The position numbers and the translations under genes were made by a program. This document shows positions 53,447-64,000 of a stretch of 64,000 bases of DNA, one piece after another. Positions within the stretch are counted from its first letter, which is position 1; every line of letters starts with the position of its first letter. Origin of the DNA: Alopecurus myosuroides. Taxonomy: Eukaryota > Streptophyta > Magnoliopsida > Poales > Poaceae. The stretch spans positions 86,811,927-86,875,926 of the forward strand of contig CM054058.1 in NCBI GenBank assembly GCA_028641055.1, written 5' to 3'. A model generated the notes under the pieces. The model searched no databases. It was not told the origin of the DNA and saw only the letters and a program-made list of their open reading frames with translations.

Positions 53447-56400
53447 TTAGGCAACAACAGATGAGGTATTGTCCGTCTCGGTGCTAGTAGGCGCCACGGG
53501 ATCGTTTGCAGGCATGGTGGTAGGAGGCTCTGGCGTGGACGAAGTCAGGGTAGAGGAAGCTGGCTCGAATGCAGTGTTGGTGGCCTGAGTAGTAGAGGCG
53601 CTGGGAAGCGGGTAGACATCAGAGGCGACATTCTCGGTGGCAGCTTCGGTCGCGCTTAGCTCAGGAGCGGGATCACCAATCACCATCTCGGTGGTGAAAA
53701 CTCCCTCCTTCGCAGCGGACTGCGACTCAACTCGTACCTCGTCAGAGCCAGCAGCTGGCTTGACGATCTCCGAGTCTACCCCCAATCCGGTTCCCTCGTC
53801 AGCATCGCGCTGCTCGGTCTCCTCATCTTGAGCTTCCTCGTGCTCTGCCTCCTCGTACTCGGCCTCTTCGTCATTCGGGTGGCTGTCTTCGCCACCCTCG
53901 GCATCTTCCTCCTCCTCCTCTTCCTCTTCAACATCAGTATACGGCTCGGTGGGGCCATCGATATACTGGTTGGTCTCAGCGTAGGAGGCGAGCTCGTACG
54001 CCACCTCTTTTCGGCGCAGGACGCAGGAGTCGCGCTTAGTCCACTTCGAGTCGTTCCGAAGAGTGCTGATCCTGTCAAGATCAAGATTTTCATGACAGAA
54101 CAGGATGATGTGGAGGGCCTCGTCAGCTCCAGCACGGGCTGCAGAAGCCCGCCACTTCTTCAGCTCTTCTTTGACATGGTCGAGGTTGGCCGCCATCTCG
54201 TTGATTGTATCCGAGATCTGTTGCTCTGGCCAGAACAATTTATGCAAGTTCATAGCAGTGGACACCATGGAGGTTCCCACGCCTTTGAGGGACTGTACCC
54301 GGGTCTTGATATTGACGAGATGATCGTCGATGCTGGAGGATTCATCAACGTTCAGGCCGGCTGCTACCCTGGCCCTTCTCGCTTTCTCCACAGCGGTCTC
54401 AGCAGCGTTGCTGAGGTCCGGGAAGGTATGTGGGTCGGGACATGCTGGTTTGGGTCAGAAAAGGAAACCAGGAAGAAGGGAAACCGAGTAGAAGAAGGCA
54501 AAACGATAAAGACAAGTAAAGCAAAGAGTAGCGAAAACTCAAAAGCCAGTTCCAGCACAAGGGATCCTAACTTGGTCCTCCAGTCTTCTGCAAGTCGGAT
54601 ATGCTTGTCCTGGAGGCGACGTGAGTCGTTGACAATGCCTTCGAGAGTTCGGTTCCTATCTCGGAGAGATCTGATCTCTCTCTCGAGCTCTTGCTTGTCT
54701 GCGGCAGCCTGTTTCTGTGTTGCGGCCTTCTCCCTCTCGGTGGTAATTGCAGTCTTGTACACCACAGTAAGCTCAAGCTTGAGCTTCTCAACCTCCGCCT
54801 TCTCGGCGACCAGCTCTTGCTGCAGCTCAGCCTCGCGGACCTGCACTTGGTGGTGCGCCTCGACCGGGGTGAGGCACTCCACGTGCTGCTCTCTGAAGTT
54901 CTTTTATTCTTCTGCGGATAGAACAACACAATTAGCAGAGTGACCAAGCAAAAGAAAGTAAGTGAAGAGAAGAAAATAATTTGTTCACCTTGCAGAGAAG
55001 AGATGGTGCTCTGCATTGACGCAGCCATGACCTTGCAGTCTTGGTGCTTCTCGACGAGAGCCTTGAGCTCACCTGCAGAGAAGGAAATGATCAAACAAAA
55101 GCAAAAAAACGGTCGTAAACAAAAAACACACTAATCGAAATGCTAGTTACTCACTTTCGACAGCGGACAGCTTGATGGTAGTGTCTGTGGCGTTCTTCTC
55201 CAGAGCATCTCTCTCGCTCTTCTCATACTCCAGCATCCAGTTCCTATCTCGGACTTGTCGGTGCGACCACAGGAGCTGGCAGAAAACATTGGTCCGGACT
55301 TGGATGCTATCCTGCAGGGAAGAAGGAATTTTTGTAATTTTGGAAGATTTGGCCCGAGTAGATGGCAACTCGGTTGAGCTTTACCTACTCGGCCCGAATC
55401 TCGGGGACTGGATAGTGGGTAGAAGAAAATGCATAAAGAAGAAAGTTGGCAACTCGGAAAGCAACTCGGGAAATTCATAAGAAGAAAAGCACTTACCACG
55501 CAGGTCTGCTCAATGTCTTCATAGTTTTGCGCAGGCACAGCAGCTTGCCAGCCAGGGTACTGCTGGATCCGACTACGGCCATGCTAACAGGACCAATGTA
55601 GGCCTTGTTCCACTCCACCCGATATATATCAAGGTTTCTCAGCTCAAACCGTCCCATGAGGCATGGCCGAGTACTTTGCTGTCCCAGACCTTCTCAATGA
55701 ATACTACTCGGTCGAGGATGGCCTCGACATCTTCTTCCAGGGGCTCTTCTTCGTCCTCTACGCGGGGACGTTCTCTAGGATGGTCAGGGAAGTGCTTTTC
55801 CCCTTGGTCCCGGAGCGGGCCACGGCCCTTCGCTCTTTCAGAGCAGCTATCCGCTCAGCCTCTTGCAACATTTTGATCTTGTGCCGCTCCTGCAACTAGA
55901 CCCAGTATTCTGGGTACGTGGGAGGCGTCTCAACGACACTGGCGCCTGCGCCGGGAGCTTGCTCTTCAGGAGCACCAAATTTGATTTTGGCTTGTACCAG
56001 TTTGGTGTTTGGATTGGGGGCCTTCTTGTTCTGATTGAGTGCCCATTTGGTCTTCTTGTGTGGCGGTGGAGGCTGCGCGGCCTGTCCACCTTGTGGTGCG
56101 CCCGGCTGGTGTTGCCTGGCCTGCCGCTACTCGGCTGGCCGCGCACCAGCCTGCCTTGCGCCCCGTTTGGGCTGGACCTGGTTGCTTGCGGAACCACCTT
56201 GGCAGTGGAGGGCGCTGACAGTTTTCTGGAGGTTGGCGTGGGAGCCTGCTGCGAAGGCGGAGGCACTCTGCTGGTTGGCGGCGCCTGTGGTTGGCTAACC
56301 GGCACGGCATCTGGTTGTACCTGAGCTTGGGGCGGCGGCTGCTCCGCAACCCGGTTCTCTGCAGGCGGGGTCCTTGGTCGCTCCTCTGCGGGGTTTTCTA

Positions 56401-56820
56401 CCCGCTGCTCGGCAGAAGGGTCCAGCCGCTCCACGGCGGTGTCGCTTTGCTGCTGCTTCCCAGCAGGATCTGGCCGCTCCATGGCGGTGTCGTCTTGCCG
56501 CTGCTTTGCAGTATTATCTATTGTCTCCTCAGCAGAGGCAGCTGGAGGATTTGGTGGTCTCTCGGTGGTGGTGGTGTCCTGAGCAGCGTGTTGGGTGTTG
56601 GGCTACGGCTGCTTGGAGGTGTGCTCGGTCTCCATCTCGGCGTCGGTGTTCTCGGTGCCAAGATCTCGTTCTTCTCAGGGAGGAGAGGACGCCTGCTTCC
56701 TGCCCTCTGGTACTCTGTCCCCTTCGTCGTCGGAAAGCTCCACGACGTCTCAGGGCGGGCTTATCTTCCTCTCGGGAGCTGGTTCATTGGTGGCCTCAGC
56801 ATCGAGGGTATCACTGAGGT
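53447..56820 (-). pseudogene. Antisense spliced gene of the Tat gypsy element, partly decayed
   Basis: Read leftwards: a Pro/Ala/Glu-rich, acidic first part (about 56820-55850) with stops TGA, TGA and TAG; an exon ending at GTAAGT (55497) with YPGWQAAVPAQNYEDIEQTC; exons 55311-55155 (starts after CCCTGCAG), 55071-54989 and 54911-54572; a last exon from about 54410 to 53447. The middle exons form a long coiled coil (EAELQQELVAEKAEVEKLKL, ERDALEKNATDT). The last exon has NLHKLFWPEQQISDTINEMA, then an acidic Glu/Asp run and a Ser/Thr/Pro tail. Borders are by eye. Comparable antisense ORFs are known from Tat-type elements (maize Grande, Silene Retand); their function is unresolved. The plus-strand 371-codon frame over the same DNA is its shadow. 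Confidence 0.7.
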
Positions 56821-56916
56821 AAAATAAACAGAGAAGGAAGAAAATCAGAAGGTGTGCAGAGAAGGAAGCCAGGAAGAAAACAGTGCAGGACTAGGATCAA
56901 CTCGGAAGCTCTCACA

Positions 56917-58231
56917 TGTTGGGAATATGCCCTAGAGGCAATCATGTATGATGTAATTCCCAATGTATTCATAAAGTTATTAAGTTGTCCTTTGGTTTGA
57001 ACATCTGATATATGTCATTGAATATGTGATTCGATTGTGGAACTATGTATTCATGTTGTTCATAGTAATTTTCCTTGGTCGTTAATGTTGTGCTGGACAC
57101 ACACCCTAGACTAATGTGAGTGTTGGCTGATGACACAGTTCCACTTGTCATGGGCATGGTGATGCCATTCCAACATTCACGGACTTGGCTAAAGAGTTTA
57201 GCAAGTCGGACTGACCCATATTGAGATGCAACGAGCACGTTGTCATTTGCATGTCTCAATCAATGTAATCCTTAAACCTGAGGTTGTCGCACAATCCGAG
57301 TTGTGGATCACCGACTTAGGTTCTGTCAAACGCTGTTCTGTGACAAGGCAGCTATAAAGGCAGAGTTCGGGTCGAATGAGAAGCAAGCTGCGTGATGTGG
57401 ATAATCAAGATGGGATTTTGCCCCTCCGAGTGGAGAGATATTCTCTGGGCCCGCTCGAGTGATACGATTCAGGAAGCATGGCCATGTGCGACTCAGTTAT
57501 GTGTTAACTGTGTCTGTTGACTAAGAGTTAGTCAGATGAATCACATATGACGGATCGAGAAAAGAGTCGAACTATTTAAGGGATGACGATAAATCGCCTA
57601 TAGTTCGACAAGGTATATAATGAGGCAAAAGGGACTAAGATGAATATCACATTGAAAGGTATGTCGTAATGACTCAATGGGACTTGGGAGTCGGCACGTT
57701 CTGCTAGGAGCAGCTACCGATTGATCGATTGGGAGTTGGACTCCAATCGTGTCCAAGTCGCCATGAGCCTGCAGGGTCGCACACTTAAGAGCGGGAGCAA
57801 GTATTGGTCGGGTTGGACCCGAACCGGAAATGAACTGAGTTTGTGAGTCGTACTCACAGAGGGAATGGGCCACAAGTGTTGTGAATCCCAATACCATTTG
57901 CTATATAAAGAGGGGCACAGGTTGCCCAGCGGGCAAGTTAGTCCACTCCCATGCGTTGGGAACCCTAGCCCCACTCAGTCCAGCCGTCGCACCAGACCTA
58001 GCAGTCTGCCGTCGGAGCTCCTCCTCGTACGTGTTGATACCGACAGAGGTGTTGTACGTTCAGCACTTCGAGGATCGGCTGGATCGGATCGTGGGACTGC
58101 ACTGCCCCGACGCGCTTCATCGATAATCCGCAACCGTGCGTCTAGTGGTAATCATCGTGACCTTCTACCTTGGCTAGATCTTGGAAGTACCGCGTAAGAA
58201 AAAGTTTTGTTTATCTCTACGCGTTCAACAG
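56917..58231 (+). repeat. 5' LTR of the Copia element (1315 bp)
   Basis: It starts TGTTGGGAATATGCCCTAG and ends GCGTTCAACA, immediately before the primer-binding site. Against the visible 473 bp of the 3' LTR I count 14 base differences, about 3%. No gene inside. Confidence 0.93.
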
Positions 58232-58232
58232 T

Positions 58233-58244
58233 GGTATCAGAGCG
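58233..58244 (+). other. Copia primer-binding site
   Basis: TGGTATCAGAGC lies 1 bp after the 5' LTR, complementary to the initiator tRNA-Met 3' end. Confidence 0.9.
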
Positions 58245-59540
58245 GTAGCTTCTGGTATTAGGCCCGAGATCCGTACATATGTGATATGTAGTTAGCGTTA
58301 GATGTGATCTAATTGCTGTTTTGGTGGTCGGTCTATGAGATAGATCGGTTTTGTACAAGGTTGATTGGATCAATCGTACTCGGGGTTAATGGATGATCTG
58401 GTTTCCGTGATCATACTGCTAAGGTCGTGGAACAACTTACCCCTACAGGTCGGTTTCCGCCATCGGGGTATTACCGTGACACATAAATCCAGTTGCGGTG
58501 ATCGAAGATCAAAGAGTTTGATCGTTTCGGAATACGGATCAGATTCGGGTAAAATTGTTTTATCCGATGAAGAAATCCATGTTCAGAATGCAGATGAGAT
58601 CCCCGCCGGCTTCGCCCTGTCGTAGTGCCTTAGATGTCGTTGCGAGTTTCACAACGCCGGTAGATATCGTATCTATGCATAACTTGTTTTTGCAGGAAGT
58701 TGTGAATGGTATGGCTTATGTGCATGTGATGTGTGTAATCTATACATGATCTGCGTATCATGTTTTTGTCAGCCGGCTGGAGCCTAGGTGCTGTCATTTT
58801 ATTGTATACCGGCCCGCGTGTCGGGTTCTCTATGTAAATTTTCATTTACTAGATAGTGTAGCTTGTTGGAGAACCCGGAAGGCATGCAAGTTGATGCACA
58901 AGTCGGCTACATGGAGTAAGATGGCACATGACAAGAGTTGGCACGAGTCGACTTACAAACTTCGTGGAAATGGAGATCACCATGAAGAGAGACATACCAT
59001 TTCACATTATAATTGCTTTATTTGTGTTATTGTTATGTCTCTATTTAGCTCTATTTAGATAGTTGGTAGATTTTAATCCCTCAAAGAAGGTCTAGTCGGT
59101 CGCCCCGCCAGTGCTGCACCATCACAAGTCGGACATTCTTGGTAGTGGGCTCATAAAATTTAGGTGCTACCAATTCTTTTCGATTAGGTGGGTTTGAGTC
59201 GGACTCTTACTGCAGAAGCACTTGGTAATCTAGACGAGTCCATCACAACGGTTGTGGGGCTCGGGGCGAGGTAGGTTGGGAGCCGGGGCATGTGATGTCA
59301 CCCAAATAACAGGAGTCGTATCGGATACGATTGGCAAGGTGTTGCCTACCTAGATCACTTGATGGCTAGCGGTGATGCTAAAGCTCACTAGTCGGCTTGC
59401 TTATTTAGGATCTTGAATCACTTAGTAACCATCAGAGAGGTGTTGGTTCTAGTGGGAGCATAAGTATTAAAGCGTTTAATATGCCTGCTCTTTTATGAAT
59501 ACGTGTCTTAAGTGTTTTGCATATTTTCTGTTGTAGATCA
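58245..59540 (+). other. Copia untranslated leader
   Basis: 1.3 kb between primer-binding site and gag without a coding frame of note. It ends in TTTTCTGTTGTAGATCA just before the gag ATG, an acceptor-like sequence that could permit a spliced leader. Confidence 0.6.
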
Positions 59541-62500
59541 ATGGCACCTAGCAACCTTCCTCAGTTGTCCACGTTTGCGTTGAGGTCAATCCTAGAGAAA
59601 GATAAGCTTAATGGAACTAATTTCACCAACTGGTATCGTAATCTGAGGATAGTCCTCAAGCATGACAAGAAAGAACATGTTCTAGAAACTCCACTTCCAG
59701 AAGAGTGAGATGACGATGCGACTGTCGCTGTCATGAATGCCTACCGTAAGACTAGAGATGCGTCTAAGGAAATTAGCTGTCTTATGCTTGCACACATGGA
59801 ACCGGATTTGCAGCAGCAGTTCGGAAATGTTGAGGCCTACGATATGATCAAAAGCCTCAAAAGTATGTTCCAGGCTCAGGCAAAGACCAAGAGGTATCAA
59901 GTCTCTCAAGCTTTGCTGGGCTATAAGCTGAAAGACGGTGATCCACTGAGTCCGCATGTAATCAATATGATTGGTTACATACAGTCTCTGGATCGGCTAG
60001 GCTTCCCAATTAACGAAGAGTTCGCTACTGATATAATTCTGAACTCTCTTCCTACTGCGTATTGTCCGTTCATCTCGAACTACCATATGCATGGTATGGA
60101 TAAGAGTATCACTGAATACATGGGATGCTCCAAAACGAGAGTCTGATATCAGAAAGCGCGCAAGGTCAAGTCGTTGATTGAACAGAATAAGCGCTAAGAT
60201 CAAGAATAGATCTTGGACTAAGAAGAAGAAGTATTAAGTCAGGAGGTAGTGGTAGCGCCCATGGCCCTGTCCAGAGTGCTTCCTCAAAGACTAAGCCATC
60301 TCCTATTAGCGGCGCCAACTGCTTCTATGCAAGCAGGATGGCCACTTGGAAGAGGAAAACGCACCCAAGTATTGGCTGACAGAGCCAAGCAGTGTGAGGT
60401 GTGACTTCCAACTCAGGTACGCTCGTCTGTAATGTTATAGACATTTATCTTGCTGATGCGCCTAATAGTTCTTGGGTATATGATACCGGATCAGTTATTT
60501 ACATATGCAACCCGTTGCATGGACTGGTAATAACTAGGAGCATGGCAAGAGTAGAGGTTGATATTCGGGTCGGCAACAAGGCGAGAGTCGCTGCGTTGGA
60601 AGTCGGCAAAATGCAACTTCATTTACCTTCAGGATTTTTAATGGAATTAAATAATTGTTATTATGTTCCAGTTCTTAGCCGAAACATTATTTCCGCCTCA
60701 TGTTTGATGAGACAAGGTTATGAGTCGAATATTAAGAATAATGGTTGTTCTTTATATTTGAAAGATATGTTTCATGTCTTTGCACCCGTTCAGAACGGGT
60801 TATTTATTTTGAATCTTGATAGTGAATCGGTCTATAACATAAATGTTACAAGGTTGAAACCAAATGATCTGAATATGACTTACTTTTGGCACTGTCGGCT
60901 TGGTCATATAACTTGGAAGCGCATGAAGAAGCTCCATGATGATGGACTTCTAACTTCGTTTGACTTAGAGTCATTCGAGACATGTGAATCATGCCTACTA
61001 GGCAAAATGACCAAGACACCTTTTGCAAGGAGTTGTGAAAGGGTGTCCGACTTGTTGGAACTAATACATAGTGATGTATGTGGTCCAATGAGCACGACGG
61101 CCAGAGGTGGTTATGAGTACTTCATTACCTTCACTGATGATTTGAGTAGGTATGGATATATCTATTTAATGAAACACAAGTCGGAAGCCTTTGAAAAGTT
61201 CAAGGAATTCCAGAGTGAGGTAAAAAATCAGCTCGGCAAGAAAATAAAGTTTCTACGGTCGGACCGTGGAGGCGAGTACATGAGCCATGAGTTTGATGAC
61301 CATCTAAAGAGTTGTGGAATAGTTCCTCAACTCACTCCGCCGGGTACACCGCAGAGAAACGGTGTATCGGAATGAAGAAATCGGACCTTGTTGGACATGG
61401 TACGATCAATGAAGAGTCGGACAGATCTACCTTTATCATTTTGGGGTTATTGTCTAGAAACTGCAGCGTTCACACTAAACAGAGTACCATCAAAGTCAGT
61501 AGAGAAGACACCGCATGAGATGTGGACTGGCAAAAGGCCAAGTTTGTCTTTTCTTAAGATTTGGGGTTGTGAAGCACTTGTCAAGCGACTTCAGTCGGAC
61601 AAACTCACGCCCAAGTAGGTTATGTGTATTTTCGTGGGGTATCCGAGGGAAACCTTTGGGTACTACTTCTACAACCGGGAAGAGGGCAAAGTGTTTGTCG
61701 CTCGGAATGGTGTCTTCCTTGAGAAAGAGTTTCTCGGTCGGGAAGTCAGTGGGAGCACAGTGCAACTCGAAGAAATTCGAGAGGAACCGGCTAGGGGCGA
61801 GTCGGCGAACGCCTTGGAGGCTGAGCCGGTCGTGGTACCTACACCGGTAACAGCACCTGAACCACGGAGATCTGCCAGATTACAAAATGCTTGTGATGTT
61901 TTACTGTTAGACAGTAATGAGCCGGCAACTTATTCGGAAGCGATGGTGGGATCTCATTCCGAGTCATGGCTTGGAGCCATGAGATCCGAGTTAAAGTCCA
62001 TGGATGAAAACCAAGTTTGGAATTTGGTTGATCTGCCTGACGGTGCAAGACCCGTCGAGTGCAAATGGGTCTTTAAGAAGAAAACTGATATGGATGGAAA
62101 TGTTTCCATCTATAAAGCACGACTTGTCGCGAAGGGGTTCCGACAGGTTCAAGGAGTTGACTACGACGAGACCTTCTCGCCCGTAGCGATGCTTAAATCA
62201 GTTCGGATCATGTTAGCGATAGCAACCTATTTCGACTATGAGATATGGCAGATGGATGTCAAGACGGCTTTCCTTAATGGAAATTTAACTGAGGACGTGT
62301 ATATGATACAACCCGAAGGTTTTTTCGATCCATCTAACGCTGACAAGGTATGCAAACTTCAGAAATCCATTTATGGGTTGAAGCAAGCATCTCGGAGTTG
62401 GAACATTCGCTTTGATGAGGTAGTCAAATCGTTTGGCTTCATCAAGAGCGATCAAGATTCTTGTTTATCCAAGAAGTTTAGTGGGAGCAAAGTAAATTTT

Positions 62501-63492
62501 CTAATCTTATATGTGGATGACATATTACTGATTGGAAATGATGTCATGATGTTGCAAGAAACCAAAGAATCATTGGAAAGGAGTTTCTCAACGAAGGATT
62601 TGGGTGAGGCGACTTACATAATAGAAATCAAGATCTATAGAGATAGATCGAGGCGGCTCATTGGATTGAGTCAAGTACATATCTGGACAAAGTTTTGAAG
62701 AAATTCAAAATGGAAGAGTCCAAGAAGGGATTCTTACCGATGTCCCATGGCATAAAACTTAGCAAGACTCAGTGTCCTTCGACGACTGATGAGCGAAGTC
62801 GGATGACTGTGATCCCGTATGCTTCGGCAATTGGATCCATCATGTATGCCATGACTTGTACTAGGCCAGATGTTTTCTATGCTCTAAGTGTTACGAGCAG
62901 ATACCAGGTTGACCCTGGCGAAGCCCACTGGGCAGCGGTTAAAAACATCCTTAAGTACTTGAGAAGGACTAAGGAAATGTTCCTAGTTTATGGAGGTGAT
63001 GAGGAATTCAATGTAAAGGGTTACACAGATGCGAGTTATCTCACCGACTCAGATGATTCACGTTCGCAATCTGGATACGTGTTCGTAATTAACGGAGGAG
63101 CTGTGAGCTGGAAGAGTTCCAAGCAAGATGCGGTGTCTGCATCTACAACAGAGGCTGAGTATATTGCTGCCTCGGAGGTAGCAAAGGAAGCTGTTTGCAT
63201 CAGGAACCTCCTGATAGATCTCGGTGTGGTTCAGGGCGTGTCCAATCCTTTGGACGTATATTGTGACAACAATGGTGCTATCGCACAAGCCAAGGAACCT
63301 AGACAACACCAGAAGAACAAACATATACTCATGCGTGATCACCTCATTCGCCAGTTTGTCGAACAAGGTGATATCAAGTTATGCAAAGTACACACGGATA
63401 CAAATATTGCAGATCCGTTGACAAAGGTGCTACCACAACTTAAGCATGAGGCGCACACGAGAGGTATGGGCTTTCGATGCCTAGGCATATGA
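59541..63492 (+). pseudogene. Copia gag-pol polyprotein, inactivated
   Basis: It starts MAPSNLPQLS. Gag (59541 to about 60200) with LNGTNFTNWYRNLR; protease-like SWVYDTGSVIYIC (about 60465); the pre-integrase zinc region HCRLGH...CESCLLGK; integrase core with HSDVCGPM, FLRSDRGGEY and GTPQRNGVSE; reverse transcriptase with KWVFKKKTD, QMDVKTAFLNG and LYVDDILLIGND (about 62505); RNase H with GYTDASYLTD, STTEAEYIAA and HIRQFVEQGDI-like end at 63492. Damage: TGA 59706, TGA 60144, a shift between gag and protease, TGA 61373 (CGA in relatives), TAG 61616, and a one-base loss near 62670. The gag zinc knuckle is not readable. The parts stay collinear, so decay is recent to moderate. Confidence 0.9.
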
Positions 63493-63513
63493 TGCCAAGA
63501 TGATTGACTCTAG

Positions 63514-63527
63514 TGCAAGTAGGAGAC
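63514..63527 (+). other. Copia polypurine tract
   Basis: The short purine-rich stretch AAGTAGGAGA ends 2 bp before the 3' LTR; plus-strand primer position. Less pure than usual. Confidence 0.65.
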
Positions 63528-64000
63528 TGTTGGGAATATGCCCTAGAGGAAATCATGTATGATGTAATTCCCAATGTATTCATAAAGTTATTAAGTTGTC
63601 CTTTGGTTTGAACATCTGATATATGTCATTGAATATGTGATTCGATTGTGGAACTATGTATTCATGTTGTTCATACTAATTGTCCTTGGTCGTTAAGGTT
63701 GTGCTGGACACACACCCTAGACTAATGTGAGTGTTGGCTGATGACAAGGTTCCACTTGTCATGGGCATGGTGATGCCATTCCAACGTTCACGGACTTGGC
63801 TAAAGAGTTTAGCAAGTCGGACTGACCCATATTGAGATGCAACAAGCACATCGTCATTTGCATGTCTCAATCAATGTAATCCTTAGACCTGAGGTTGTCG
63901 CACAATCCGAGTTGTGGATCACCGACTTAGGTTCTTTCAAACGTTGTTCTGTGACAAGGCAGCTATAAAGGCAGAGTTCGGGTCGAATGAGAAGCAAGGT
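63528..64000 (+). repeat. 3' LTR of the Copia element, first 473 bp
   Basis: It aligns with 56917-57389 without visible large gaps and is cut by the window end. Confidence 0.95.

Larger units (their letters stand above)
45019..64000 (+). mobile_element. Tat-lineage Ty3/gypsy retrotransposon, 3' end outside window
   Basis: A 5' LTR, primer-binding region, a gag-pol pseudogene in the order gag, protease, reverse transcriptase, two RNase H-like domains and integrase, and an antisense spliced gene downstream. A second RNase H-like domain before integrase (KMHFDGSKVKEGLG) and an antisense gene between pol and the 3' LTR are known marks of the Tat group. It is interrupted by a Copia element from 56917. 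The 3' LTR is not in the window. Confidence 0.85.
56917..64000 (+). mobile_element. Ty1/Copia retrotransposon, cut by window end
   Basis: 5' LTR 56917-58231, Met-type primer-binding site, a 1.3-kb leader, gag-pol pseudogene (59541-63492) in Copia order (protease, integrase, reverse transcriptase, RNase H), a purine-rich tract and the first 473 bp of the 3' LTR. It is inserted in the 3' part of the gypsy element next to its antisense gene. TCACA at 56912-56916 would be the left target duplication; the right copy is outside the window. Confidence 0.93.

Noticed and set aside
53828..54943. Plus-strand 371-codon ORF
   Set aside because: It is the complement of the coiled-coil antisense exons; the minus-strand frames have domain structure and splice borders, while this one reads as Leu/Ser-rich.

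Overview
The window reads as plant nuclear DNA, most likely from a large-genome grass of the Triticeae type. This is an inference from three things: three distinct CACTA (En/Spm) families, a Tat-lineage Ty3/gypsy element, and a Copia element whose LTR begins TGTTGGGAATATGCCCTAG. No ordinary host gene could be supported. Essentially all 64 kb is nested transposable elements.

Layout. (1) 1-21044: most of a decayed CACTA element, CACTA-A, reading leftwards; its left end is off the window. It holds a broken ORF2 (1-1980) split by a 472-bp solo LTR, a small uncharacterised gene (3901-4443), an AP2/ERF-like gene (5407-6051), and a broken transposase (6321-9649). A complete long-LTR, non-coding retrotransposon (9687-20516, target duplication CCATC) sits in the 5' part. 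(2) 21045-22289: a remnant of another CACTA, CACTA-D. (3) 22290-45018: CACTA-B, reading leftwards, with a decayed ORF2 (23484-26863) and a decayed transposase. (4) 32035-44819: CACTA-C, a structurally complete 12.8-kb element inserted into the CACTA-B transposase in opposite orientation (target duplication TAG). It carries an intact 1153-codon transposase ORF, a four-exon ORF2, and a small gene for an RNase H1-type hybrid-binding domain with a C-terminal membrane segment. (5) 45019 to beyond the window: a Tat-type gypsy element inserted in CACTA-B, with a broken gag-pol and a spliced antisense gene. (6) 56917 to beyond the window: a Copia element inserted in the gypsy 3' region.

How the parts relate. 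In CACTA-B and CACTA-C the TnpD-type transposase and ORF2 form the transposition module. The family-specific subterminal motif that transposase accessory proteins are expected to bind occurs at the termini and again between the two genes, upstream of ORF2. ORF2 ends in a Ulp1-like protease domain whose catalytic His and Cys positions are substituted in both elements. A roughly 100-bp noncoding module with a compensatorily changing hairpin lies just upstream of three CACTA genes. That module and the hybrid-binding/membrane gene are the best candidates for undescribed biology.

Limits. Exon borders, domain names and lineages were read by eye. No alignment, search or folding was run. ORF coordinates are exact to the window; repeat and module borders are good to roughly 5-20 bp.
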